This document shows, one piece after another, positions 38,038 to 46,012 of a stretch of DNA of 64,000 nt. The DNA is from Streptomyces nojiriensis. Its GTDB lineage: Bacteria > Actinomycetota > Actinomycetes > Streptomycetales > Streptomycetaceae. The position numbers and the translations under genes were made by a program. The stretch spans positions 6,571,501 through 6,635,500 of the forward strand of contig NZ_CP071139.1 in assembly GCF_017639205.1 (NCBI RefSeq), given 5' to 3'. The notes under the pieces are model-generated. The model did no database searches, had not been told where the DNA came from, and saw nothing but the letters and a program-made list of their open reading frames with translations. How positions within the stretch are numbered: the stretch's first letter is position 1; every line of letters starts with the position of its first letter.

Positions 38038-38760
38038 ATGCTCGTAGCCGCTGCCGTCTGTCCCGCCCCGCCGCTGCTCGTGCCGGAGGTCGCCGCGGGG
38101 GCCGCCGCCGAACTCGGCGACGCCCGCACCGCCTGCTCCGACGCGCTGGCGGTGCTCGCCGCGTCCCGGCCCGACCTGCTGGTCGTGGTCGGGGCCGCCG
38201 CCGAGGGCGGCGCGTACGACCAGGGCACCCCCGGCGGCTTCGCCGGGTTCGGCGTGGACCTGACCGTCACCCTGGGCCCCGACCTGGGCGAACCGCCGAG
38301 CGGCCACGCCACGGGGACCACCCTCCCGGCTTCCCTCGCGGTGGCCGGATGGCTGCTGGGCCAGGCCCGCTGGGCGGCCGCTCCGGTCGCCGGAGTGGCC
38401 GTCGCCGCGGACCTCGCCCCGAGCGGCTGCGGGCTCCTCGGCGCGGATCTGGGCGGCTCCGCCGAACGCGTGGCCATGCTGGTCCTCGGGGACGGCAGCG
38501 CCTGCCGCACCCTCAAGGCCCCCGGTTACCTCGACGAGCGCGCCGCCGCCTTCGACGCCGAGGCCGCCCGCGCGCTGGGCGCCGCCGACGTGGCGGCGCT
38601 GGCCGGGCTCGATGCCGCTCTCGCGGCCGAACTCCAGGCCGCCGGGCGGGCCCCCTGGCAGGTGCTGGCCGGCGCCGCCGAGGGCGCGGGGCTGGCCGGG
38701 CGCCTGCTGTACGAGGACGCCCCGTACGGCGTGGGGTACTTCGTCGCCGCCTGGTCGTAG
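38038..38760 (+). CDS. LigB-like (class III extradiol dioxygenase-type) protein, probably non-catalytic
   Basis: 240-aa protein with the fold cues of the class III extradiol dioxygenase B subunit/MEMO family: CPAPPLLVPEVAAGAAAEL at residues 8-26, RPDLLVVVGAAAE near 44-56, VAMLVLGDGSA near 148-158 and FDAEAARALGAADVAALAG near 177-195. The position of the iron-binding His in 'PHPPLLVPE' is Ala here and the only His is in GHATG, so dioxygenase activity is unlikely. It lies between miaB and miaA. ATG at 38038 with TAGGCT ending 7 nt upstream; probably leaderless. Function unknown. Confidence 0.8.
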   Translation: MLVAAAVCPAPPLLVPEVAAGAAAELGDARTACSDALAVLAASRPDLLVVVGAAAEGGAYDQGTPGGFAGFGVDLTVTLGPDLGEPPSGHATGTTLPASLAVAGWLLGQARWAAAPVAGVAVAADLAPSGCGLLGADLGGSAERVAMLVLGDGSACRTLKAPGYLDERAAAFDAEAARALGAADVAALAGLDAALAAELQAAGRAPWQVLAGAAEGAGLAGRLLYEDAPYGVGYFVAAWS

Positions 38761-38782
38761 CCGTACGGCTCCCGGAACGGCG

Positions 38783-38822
38783 AAGGGGCGCGGGACCGGC
38801 AGCAGCCGGTCCCGCGCCCCTT
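38783..38822. terminator. Perfect 18-bp bidirectional terminator hairpin
   Basis: AAGGGGCGCGGGACCGGC (38783-38800), loop AGCA, GCCGGTCCCGCGCCCCTT (38805-38822). It sits between the convergent LigB-like and antitoxin genes, with a short T-run (or A-run on the other strand) at each end. Confidence 0.9.
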
Positions 38823-38834
38823 TCCCGGATCGCG

Positions 38835-39080
38835 TCAGGAGGCGGCAGGCGGCGTCGGCCCGCCGGGAGCGTCCTTGTGCGCGATCTTCCCCAGGGCGTT
38901 TTTCGCCTTGCCCGTTCCGCTCGTGATCTGGCCGCTGTACTTGCCCTTGGTCTTGGAGTCCATGGCCTTGGCCACCTTGTCCAGACTCTCGCCGATCCTG
39001 CCCTCGTGCTGCAGGGCGAGGTCGCCGACCTTGTCCTTCGCCGGAGCGAGCTTGGCCTTCAGATTGTCCAGCAGGCCCAT
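38835..39080 (-). CDS. Rv0909-type antitoxin family protein
   Basis: 81-aa acidic/basic helical protein (MGLLDNLKAKLAPAKDKVGDL start) like the MT0933/Rv0909 antitoxin family: GLLDNLK.K.....K..DLA..H.G.I..gLDK..K..D.KTKGKYS..I. The C-terminal 20 residues are Lys/Gly/Pro-rich. The mycobacterial relative is the antitoxin of Rv0910; no toxin-like gene is next to it here. It is 23 bp from a second small minus-strand gene. ATG at 39080. Confidence 0.8.
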   Translation of the reverse strand: MGLLDNLKAKLAPAKDKVGDLALQHEGRIGESLDKVAKAMDSKTKGKYSGQITSGTGKAKNALGKIAHKDAPGGPTPPAAS

Positions 39081-39103
39081 GGGTCACCTTCCGTTGGCGG
39101 TCG

Positions 39104-39313
39104 CTACGTGCGGGCGCCCTCGCCGGTCTCGCTGTCCGCGGCCACCGGGGCCGCCAGCTGCTTCGGAATCTCCACGACTCCCGCCTCAGGAGACTTCTCG
39201 GCAACCGGCTCGGCCTCCTCGGCCGCACCGGACTCCGCCGTCAGGTCCTCCGCCGCGACCGCCTCGGTCACGACTTCGTCCTTACGACGAAAAAACCGCT
39301 CAAAAACGCCCAT
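39104..39313 (-). CDS. Small acidic hypothetical protein
   Basis: 69 aa, MGVFERFFRRKDEVVTEAVA start, then a strongly acidic Ala/Glu/Pro-rich part without predicted fold. GGGAGTAGAC precedes the ATG. The palindrome GTAACGTTAC (39324-39333) lies 10-20 bp before the start, where an operator or -10 would be. Probably cotranscribed with the antitoxin-like gene. Confidence 0.65.
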   Translation of the reverse strand: MGVFERFFRRKDEVVTEAVAAEDLTAESGAAEEAEPVAEKSPEAGVVEIPKQLAAPVAADSETGEGART

Positions 39314-39498
39314 GTCTACTCCCGTAACGTTACTCGTGTGAGTGAAGTTCCGCGTCGACCGGACCGGCCTGCGCCGGGCGTACGCAGGGCGTATGCCCGG
39401 CCGGAACCTCGCCAGGGCAACGACCCCGACCTCACCCCGTCACGTCACTCGATCGGGTACATGGCCGCGCCTTGACCAGGGGCTGAGAGACTGGGGCG

Positions 39499-40437
39499 GT
39501 GAGGAAAGCAGCCCCCGCCCCGCGGGTCATCGCCGTCGTAGGTCCCACTGCGGCAGGAAAGTCCGACCTGGGCGTCGCCCTGGCCCGCCATTTCGACGGC
39601 GAAGTCGTCAACGCCGACTCCATGCAGCTGTACCGGGGGATGGACATCGGCACCGCCAAACTGACGACGGAGGAGCGCGGCGGTGTCCCGCACCACCTCC
39701 TCGACATCTGGGACGTCACCGACACCGCCAACGTCGCCGACTACCAGCGGCTGGCCCGCCTGGAGATCGACAAACTGCTCGCCGAGGGCCGCACCCCCGT
39801 CCTCGTCGGCGGATCCGGGCTGTACGTGCGCGGCGCCCTGGACGTCATGGAGTTCCCCGGCACCGACCCGGAAGTGCGGGCCCGCCTGGAGGAAGAGCTC
39901 ACCCTCCGCGGCTCCGGCGCCCTGCACGCCCGGCTCGCCGCCGCCGACCCGGCCGCCGCGCACGCCATCCTGCCCAGCAACGGCCGCCGCATCGTCCGCG
40001 CCCTCGAAGTGATCGAGATCACCGGCCGCCCGTTCACCGCCAATCTGCCCGGCCACGATTCCGTCTACGACGCCGTGCAGATCGGCGTCGACGTGGCCCG
40101 CCCGGAGCTCGACGAGCGGATCGCGCTGCGGGTCGACCGGATGTGGGAGGCCGGGCTGGTGGACGAGGTCCGCGCGCTGGAGGCCCGCGGGCTGCGCGAC
40201 GGAATCACCGCCTCCAGGGCACTCGGCTACCAGCAGGTCCTGGCCGCGCTGGCCGGTGAGTGCACCGAGGACGAGGCCCGGGCCGAGACCGTCCGGGCGA
40301 CCAAGCGGTTCGCCCGCCGCCAGGACTCCTGGTTCCGCCGCGACCCGCGCGTGCACTGGCTCAGCGGGGCCGTCGCCGACCGGGGGGAACTCCCCGGACT
40401 CGCGCAGTCGTTGGTCGAACGAGCGGTCACAGCCTGA
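39499..40437 (+). CDS. miaA: tRNA dimethylallyltransferase MiaA
   Basis: 312-aa prenyltransferase that puts dimethylallyl on N6 of A37 of tRNAs reading UNN codons. P-loop GPTAAGKSDLG at residues 15-25, NADSMQLYRGMDIGTAK near 35-51, HHLLDI near 64, GGSGLYVRAL-type segment near 98-107, NGRRIVRALEV near 157-167 and FARRQDSWFRRD near 273-284, all MiaA marks. Supplies i6A37, the MiaB substrate. GTG at 39499. Confidence 0.95.
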   Translation: MRKAAPAPRVIAVVGPTAAGKSDLGVALARHFDGEVVNADSMQLYRGMDIGTAKLTTEERGGVPHHLLDIWDVTDTANVADYQRLARLEIDKLLAEGRTPVLVGGSGLYVRGALDVMEFPGTDPEVRARLEEELTLRGSGALHARLAAADPAAAHAILPSNGRRIVRALEVIEITGRPFTANLPGHDSVYDAVQIGVDVARPELDERIALRVDRMWEAGLVDEVRALEARGLRDGITASRALGYQQVLAALAGECTEDEARAETVRATKRFARRQDSWFRRDPRVHWLSGAVADRGELPGLAQSLVERAVTA

Positions 40438-40562
40438 TCACGTGATGGCATCGGGACGCCTCACGCGCCAGTAGCGGGGCCGGGGGCGTGCCATCATCAA
40501 ACTCCAGCGGGTGCGATCACCTGCGATGAACGGCGGCGTACCGAGTCCGAGTGGGAGGGCGC

Positions 40563-41090
40563 GTGGCAATGGAGGCCGGCCCTCGCGACACCGGGCAGGA
40601 CGACACCCGGAGGGAAGCGGACCCGATGCTTCTGGACGGGACCGACGGGACGGACGTGCCCGCAGGGCTCGGGCTGCCCGCCGACCCGGCGCGGCTGACC
40701 CCGGACGGCCCGGACACCCCGGACTCCGCCGAGGCGGAGGCCGCCGCCGGGCCCGAGTTCGAGGTGGAACTGCGCCCGCAGCGCCGTCTGCGCCTGTGGC
40801 AGATCGCCCCCATCGCGATGCTCGCCGCCACCGGTTCGCTGATGTTCGCCTTCCCGCTCGCCTTCGAGTTCGGCGACGGCGGTGCCGTGGTGGCCATGCT
40901 CGGCTTCCTGATCAGCTGCTGCGCCGGAGGCTGGGGAATGATGGCCGCCCGACGGGTCGGCCACACGTGGCCCGGTCTCCCGGCCCGGGGGAGCGGCCGC
41001 CGCCCGGACTGGCGCATGGCCGCGCTGTACGCCGTCGTCGCGCTGGCCGTCGTAGGCCTCGCCGTGTACCGGGTGGCCCGGCTCCGCTGA
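40563..41090 (+). CDS. Hypothetical membrane protein
   Basis: About 175 aa from the GTG at 40563, chosen because GGGAGGG lies 4-10 nt upstream; GTG at 40551 or ATG at 40569 are alternatives. The N-terminal 85 residues are acidic and disordered, then three membrane spans (IAPIAMLAATGSLMFAFPL; AVVAMLGFLISCCAGGWGMM; MAALYAVVALAVVGLAVYRV). Located between miaA and dapF. No family recognised. Confidence 0.72.
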   Translation: MAMEAGPRDTGQDDTRREADPMLLDGTDGTDVPAGLGLPADPARLTPDGPDTPDSAEAEAAAGPEFEVELRPQRRLRLWQIAPIAMLAATGSLMFAFPLAFEFGDGGAVVAMLGFLISCCAGGWGMMAARRVGHTWPGLPARGSGRRPDWRMAALYAVVALAVVGLAVYRVARLR

Positions 41091-41161
41091 CCGATCCCTC
41101 GGACGGTTCCGCCCCTCGGACGGTGCGGCCCCTCTGAGCTGGGGCTCGGTACCATGGGCGG

Positions 41162-42037
41162 GTGACGCAGACCACCCTCTCCTTCCTCAAGGGCCACGGC
41201 ACCGAGAACGACTTCGTGATCGTCCCGGACCCGGACAACGCCATCGAGCTGCCCGTGTCGGCCGTCGCGAAGCTGTGCGACCGGCGCGCCGGGATCGGCG
41301 CGGACGGCGTGCTGCACGTCGTCCGGTCCGCCGCGCACCCCGAGGCCGCGCACCTGGCCGACGAGGCGGAGTGGTTCATGGACTACCGCAACAGCGACGG
41401 CTCCATCGCCGAGATGTGCGGCAACGGCGTACGCGTCTTCGCCCGCTACCTCCAGTACGCCGGACACGTCGAGCCCGGCGACCTCGCCATCGCCACCCGC
41501 GGAGGCGTCAAGCGGGTGCACCTCGACAAGACGGGCGACGTCACCGTCTCCATGGGCCGCGCCGAGCTGCCCCCCGGCGAGGTCACGGTCAGCGTCGGCG
41601 CCCGCAGCTGGACCGCGCGGAACGTGAACATGGGGAACCCGCACGCGGTGGCCTTCGTCGAGAGCCTCGACCACGCGGGGAACCTGTTCGCCGCCCCCGC
41701 GTTCAGCCCGGCGTCCGCCTACCCGGCCGGGGTCAACGTCGAGTTCGTCGTCGACCGCGGTCCCCGGCACGTCGCCATGCGCGTCCACGAGCGCGGCTCC
41801 GGCGAGACCCGCTCCTGCGGAACCGGCGCCTGCGCCGTCGCCGTGGCCGCCATCCGCCGCGACGGCGCCGACCCGGCCGCGACCGGCGAACCGGTCGCGT
41901 ACACCGTCGACCTCCCCGGCGGCACCCTGATCATCACCGAACACCCCGACGGGCAGATCGACATGACCGGACCGGCCGTGATCGTGGCTGCGGGGGAGTT
42001 CGACGGGTCCTGGCTCACCGAAACGGCTTTCGCCTGA
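41162..42037 (+). CDS. dapF: Diaminopimelate epimerase
   Basis: 291-aa PLP-independent epimerase turning LL- into meso-diaminopimelate in lysine synthesis. The catalytic cysteines are in EMCGNGVRVFARYL (near residue 83) and RSCGTGACAVAVAA (near 221). GHGTENDFVIV at the start and DYRNSDGSIAEMCGNG are family signatures; Thr-Glu replaces the more common Leu/Gly-Asn context (GTENDF). GTG at 41162 with TACCAT ending 6 nt upstream and no Shine-Dalgarno, so probably leaderless. Confidence 0.94.
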   Translation: MTQTTLSFLKGHGTENDFVIVPDPDNAIELPVSAVAKLCDRRAGIGADGVLHVVRSAAHPEAAHLADEAEWFMDYRNSDGSIAEMCGNGVRVFARYLQYAGHVEPGDLAIATRGGVKRVHLDKTGDVTVSMGRAELPPGEVTVSVGARSWTARNVNMGNPHAVAFVESLDHAGNLFAAPAFSPASAYPAGVNVEFVVDRGPRHVAMRVHERGSGETRSCGTGACAVAVAAIRRDGADPAATGEPVAYTVDLPGGTLIITEHPDGQIDMTGPAVIVAAGEFDGSWLTETAFA

Positions 42038-42177
42038 AGCTTCCCTCTAACGGGTGATCCGTTTCACGCTGAGCGAGAGGTGGACTGCGCCACGTGGTGG
42101 GGTCGGTAACATCAGGCACCGGCCCTGAGGGCTCACCCCATGCCCACCACCGCCGGTCGAAGCCGCCGGAGGTGCCC

Positions 42178-44259
42178 ATGAGTGCAGAGGCCACGAACCC
42201 CGAAGCACACCCCGAAGCGCGCCCTGAGCTCCGCAGACGGGGGCGGACCAGGCTCGATCTGCGCCGGCTCGGGCGCGCGGCCCTGCTCGGGCCGACGTCA
42301 CGAGACCGCCTTCCGGACGCGATCGGCCACGTTGCCGAGGCGCACCGCGCCCACCACCCGGACGCCGATTTGTCCATTCTGCGCCGCGCGTATCTCCTCG
42401 CGGAGACCTCGCACCGCGGCCAGATGCGAAAAAGTGGTGAGCCGTACATCACACATCCACTCGCCGTCACCCTCATCCTCGCCGAACTCGGCGCCGAGAC
42501 CACGACCTTGACGGCCTCTCTGCTCCACGACACCGTCGAGGACACCGACGTGACCCTCGACCAGGTCCGGGCCGAGTTCGGTGACGAGGTGTGCTTCATC
42601 GTCGACGGCGTCACCAAGGTGGAGAAGATCGACTACGGCGCCGCCGCCGAACCCGAGACCTTCCGCAAGATGCTCGTCGCCACCGGCAACGACGTCCGCG
42701 TGATGTCCATCAAACTCGCCGACCGGCTGCACAACATGCGCACCCTGGGCGTGATGCGCCCCGAGAAGCAGGCCCGCATCGCCAAGGTCACCCGCGACGT
42801 CCTCATCCCGCTGGCCGAACGGCTCGGCGTCCAGGCCCTCAAGACCGAGCTGGAAGACCTCGTCTTCGCGATCCTGCACCCCGAGGAGTACGAGAGCACC
42901 CGCGCGCTCATCGCCGCCCACGCCGGGGAACGCGATCCGCTGCCCGCCATCGCCGACTCCGTACGCGGTGTCCTGCGCGACGCGGGCATCGCCGCCGAAG
43001 TGGAGGTCCGGCCGCGGCACTTCGTCTCCGTGCACCGCATCTCCCGCACCCGCGGCGAACTGCGCGGCTCCGACTTCGGCCGCATCCTCGTCCTCGTCGG
43101 CGAGAACGCCGACTGCTACGCCGTGCTCGGCGAGCTGCACACCTGCTTCACCCCGGTCGTCTCGGAGTTCAAGGACTTCATCGCCACCCCGAAGTTCAAC
43201 CTCTACCAGTCGCTGCACACCGCCTTCGCCACTCCCGAGGGCTACGTGGCCGAGGTCATCGTGCGGACCCGGCAGATGCACCGCGTTGCCGAGGCCGGCG
43301 TGGTCGCCCTCGGCAATCCGTACGCCACCGCGACGCCCGACGCCACCACCGACCCGGACGAGGAGCGCGTGGACCCCACGCGGCCCGGCTGGCTGTCCCG
43401 GCTGCTCGACTGGCAGCAGTCCGCACCCGATCCCGACACCTTCTGGACCGTGCTCCGGGCGGAGCTCGCCCAGGACCGGGAGATCACCGTGTTCCGTGCC
43501 GACGGGGGCACGCTGGGCCTGCCGGCCGGGGCCAGCTGTATCGACGCCGCCTACGCGCAGCACGGCGAGGCGGCCCACGGCTGTATCGGCGCCCGCGTCA
43601 ACGGGCGCCTCACCTCCCTGTCCTCCTCCCTGTCCGACGGGGACACCGTCCAGCTGCTGCTCGCGCAGGACGCCTCCTCCGGACCCGCCGCCGAGTGGCT
43701 GGACCACGCGCGGACCCCCGCGGCACGGATCGCCATCAGCAGCTGGCTCGAGTCCCATCCCGACCGGGCCATGGCCACGACCTCGGCCGCCCGGGCACCG
43801 CTGTCGGTGGTCGGGGCCCGCGGGGGCGGGGGCAACGCGGTCGCCGATCTGCCGGACGCCACCGTGCGACTGGCGGGGTGCTGCACCCCGGTGCCGCCGG
43901 ATGCCGTCGCCGGCTTCCTGGTCCGCGGCGGGGCCGTCACCGTGCACCGCATCCACTGCGCGGCGGTGGCGCAGATGCGGGCCGTGGGGCGCACCTCGGT
44001 CGCCGTGCACTGGCGGGCCACGGCGGACTGCCGGGTCACCCTGCTCGCTGAATCGTTCGGCCGCCCGCACCTGCTGGCCGATCTGACCGAGGCCATCGCC
44101 CGCGAGGGGGTCGAGGTGGTCTCCGCGACCGTGGAGCCGCCTGTCGAGCAGCGGGTCCGGCACAGCTACACCCTGCAGCTGCCCGATGCGGCCGGGCTGC
44201 CCGCGCTGATGCGGGCGATGCGGGACGTGCCGGGCGTGTACGACGTCAGCCGGGTATAG
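42178..44259 (+). CDS. rshA: RelA/SpoT homologue RshA
   Basis: 693-aa second (p)ppGpp synthetase/hydrolase homologue of streptomycetes. The hydrolase HD domain (residues about 50-200) is intact: HRGQMRKSGEPYITHPL, LLHDTVEDT with His-Asp near 117-118, VRVMSIKLADRLHNMRTL. The synthetase domain (about 240-360) is divergent: the usual basic G-loop reads EVRPRHFVSVHRISRTRGEL, though FKDFIATPKFNLYQSLHT and the Glu of AEVIVRT remain. TGS (about 440-500), a zinc-finger-like segment with AGCCTPVPPD near 575, and C-terminal ACT follow. ATG at 42178 (MSAEATNPEA) after GCCGGAGG. Confidence 0.9.
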   Translation: MSAEATNPEAHPEARPELRRRGRTRLDLRRLGRAALLGPTSRDRLPDAIGHVAEAHRAHHPDADLSILRRAYLLAETSHRGQMRKSGEPYITHPLAVTLILAELGAETTTLTASLLHDTVEDTDVTLDQVRAEFGDEVCFIVDGVTKVEKIDYGAAAEPETFRKMLVATGNDVRVMSIKLADRLHNMRTLGVMRPEKQARIAKVTRDVLIPLAERLGVQALKTELEDLVFAILHPEEYESTRALIAAHAGERDPLPAIADSVRGVLRDAGIAAEVEVRPRHFVSVHRISRTRGELRGSDFGRILVLVGENADCYAVLGELHTCFTPVVSEFKDFIATPKFNLYQSLHTAFATPEGYVAEVIVRTRQMHRVAEAGVVALGNPYATATPDATTDPDEERVDPTRPGWLSRLLDWQQSAPDPDTFWTVLRAELAQDREITVFRADGGTLGLPAGASCIDAAYAQHGEAAHGCIGARVNGRLTSLSSSLSDGDTVQLLLAQDASSGPAAEWLDHARTPAARIAISSWLESHPDRAMATTSAARAPLSVVGARGGGGNAVADLPDATVRLAGCCTPVPPDAVAGFLVRGGAVTVHRIHCAAVAQMRAVGRTSVAVHWRATADCRVTLLAESFGRPHLLADLTEAIAREGVEVVSATVEPPVEQRVRHSYTLQLPDAAGLPALMRAMRDVPGVYDVSRV

Positions 44260-44342
44260 ACGCCGTCCGACGCCGGCCGATGCGGGCCGATGCGGGCCGG
44301 GCGCGGACGTAGGCCGGAACGGCTCCGGAACGCCCCGTTCGG

Positions 44343-45872
44343 GTGGACCCGTCGCGCGCCGTACGCGGCCGTGTGGCGGGCGCTGGTAAGCGGTGGTGGA
44401 TGCAGCTCTCCTCCCCGCGCCTGCGCGCCACCCTGCTCGCCGCGGCCTCCCTCACCCTCGTCGCCGCCGTCCTGCCCCCACCGACGCCGCTGGGCATCGG
44501 CGACCCGCTCTTCCCGGAGCTCGGGAACCCGGGGTACGACGTGCTCTCGTACGACCTGTCCTTCGACTACAAGGACAACCTGAGCCCGCTCGACGCGGTC
44601 ACCGTCATCGACGCCCGCGCCCTGGAGCGGCTGGAGCGCATCAATCTGGACTTCACCCACGGCAAGGTGGCGTCCGCCGAGGTCAACGGGGAGCCGGCGC
44701 GGTTCGAGAGCGTGGCGGAGGACCTCGTCCTCACGCCAGCGCGCCCGGTGGCGGACAACATGCCGCTGCACATCACCATCCGGCACACCAGTGATCCGCG
44801 CGGCCGCGGCGACGGCGGCTGGGTGCCGACGGCGGACGGCCTGGCCATGGCCAACCAGGCCGACGCCGCGCACCGCGTCTTCCCCTGCAACGACCACCCC
44901 GCCGACAAGGCGTTCTTCACCTTCCGGATCACCGCCCCGGCCGGTCTCACGGCCGTCGCCAACGGGGAGTCGGTGGTCCCCGCCGTGCGGCTCGGCCCCA
45001 CGACGACCTGGACGTACCGGACCCGGCACCCGATGGCCACCGAGCTGGCCCAGGTCTCGGTGGGCCGCTCCGAGGTCGTGCACGGCACCGGACCGCACGG
45101 ACTGCCGCTGCGCGACGTGGTGCCCGCCCAGGACCGCCGGCGACTGGACCCCTGGCTCAAGAAGACCGCGGGCCACATCGAGTGGATGGAGGAGCGGGTC
45201 GGCCGCTACCCCTTCGAGAACTACGGGGTGCTGATCGCGCGGGCCACGACCGGCTTCGAGCTGGAGACGCAGACCCTCTCGCTCTTCGAGAGCAACCTGT
45301 TCGCGGGCGATGGCTACCCCGACTGGTACGTGGAGTCCGTGATGGTCCACGAGCTCGCCCACCAGTGGTTCGGCGACAGCGTCACCCCGCGGACCTGGTC
45401 CGACCTGTGGCTCAACGAGGGACACGCCACCTGGTACGAGGCCCTGTACGCGGACGGGCTCGGCAAGTACTCCCTGGAGCGGCGCATGCGCGAGGCGTAC
45501 CAGCGCTCCGACCAGTGGCGGGCGGCGGGCGGCCCGCCGGCCGCCCCGAAGGCCGCAGCACCCGGCCAGAAGATCGGACTGTTCCGGCCGGTGGTCTACG
45601 ACGGGTCCGCGCTGATCCTCTACGCCCTGCGGCAGGAGATCGGCACCGAGGCCTTCGAGAGGATCGAGCGGCGCTGGGTCGCGGAGAACCGGGACGGGAT
45701 CGCGGGGACGGCCGACTTCGTGCGCCTGGCCTCGCAGGAGGCGGGCCGCGACCTCGCGGCCTTCCTGGAGCCCTGGCTGTACGGGGCCACGACCCCACCG
45801 ATGCCGGGGCACCCGGAGTGGAGCGGCAAGGCGTCCTCCGGCAAGGCCGCGGCGGACGGGAGCGCCCGATAA
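44343..45872 (+). CDS. M1-family zinc metallopeptidase, probably exported
   Basis: About 509 aa from GTG 44343; starts at 44373 or 44400 are possible and would trim the basic N-terminus. A signal segment (RATLLAAASLTLVAAVL) lies near residues 27-45. Zinc site: HELAHQ near 336 and the third ligand in WLNEGHATW, giving HExxH-x18-E. Instead of the usual GAMEN, TTGFELETQT is found near residue 305, as in short bacterial M1 peptidases. It ends after the thermolysin-like domain plus a short helical part, without the large HEAT domain of aminopeptidase N. Confidence 0.87.
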   Translation: MDPSRAVRGRVAGAGKRWWMQLSSPRLRATLLAAASLTLVAAVLPPPTPLGIGDPLFPELGNPGYDVLSYDLSFDYKDNLSPLDAVTVIDARALERLERINLDFTHGKVASAEVNGEPARFESVAEDLVLTPARPVADNMPLHITIRHTSDPRGRGDGGWVPTADGLAMANQADAAHRVFPCNDHPADKAFFTFRITAPAGLTAVANGESVVPAVRLGPTTTWTYRTRHPMATELAQVSVGRSEVVHGTGPHGLPLRDVVPAQDRRRLDPWLKKTAGHIEWMEERVGRYPFENYGVLIARATTGFELETQTLSLFESNLFAGDGYPDWYVESVMVHELAHQWFGDSVTPRTWSDLWLNEGHATWYEALYADGLGKYSLERRMREAYQRSDQWRAAGGPPAAPKAAAPGQKIGLFRPVVYDGSALILYALRQEIGTEAFERIERRWVAENRDGIAGTADFVRLASQEAGRDLAAFLEPWLYGATTPPMPGHPEWSGKASSGKAAADGSAR

Positions 45873-45940
45873 AAGGGTGTGACCGGCGAGGAACGGGCAT
45901 GTCACCATCGACGGGGCCGCGTGGGGAATCCCCCGGCGGT

Positions 45941-45990
45941 GTGACACGTTGGACGTGACAGTTAACGTCACAGCTAACGTGACACTGCTA
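45941..45990 (+). promoter_or_regulatory. hflX upstream region with clustered GTGACA motifs
   Basis: GTGACA occurs at 45941-45946, 45955-45960 and 45979-45984, and inverted as GTCACA at 45967-45972; AGTTAACGTCAC and AGCTAACGTGAC form a 12-bp imperfect direct repeat around the palindrome GTTAAC. TGCTATTC at 45986-45993 may hold the -10. The arrangement looks like a multi-site operator. Confidence 0.45.
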
Positions 45991-46012
45991 TTCGAATCGA
46001 CGTAAGGATCCA

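Noticed and set aside
42094..42177. Upstream in-frame start for RshA at 42094
   Set aside because: The extra 28 residues are low-complexity and the ATG at 42178 has GGAGG placed correctly.
45941..45990. CRISPR-like or satellite repeat
   Set aside because: The GTGACA units are only 6 bp and irregularly spaced; better read as regulatory sites.
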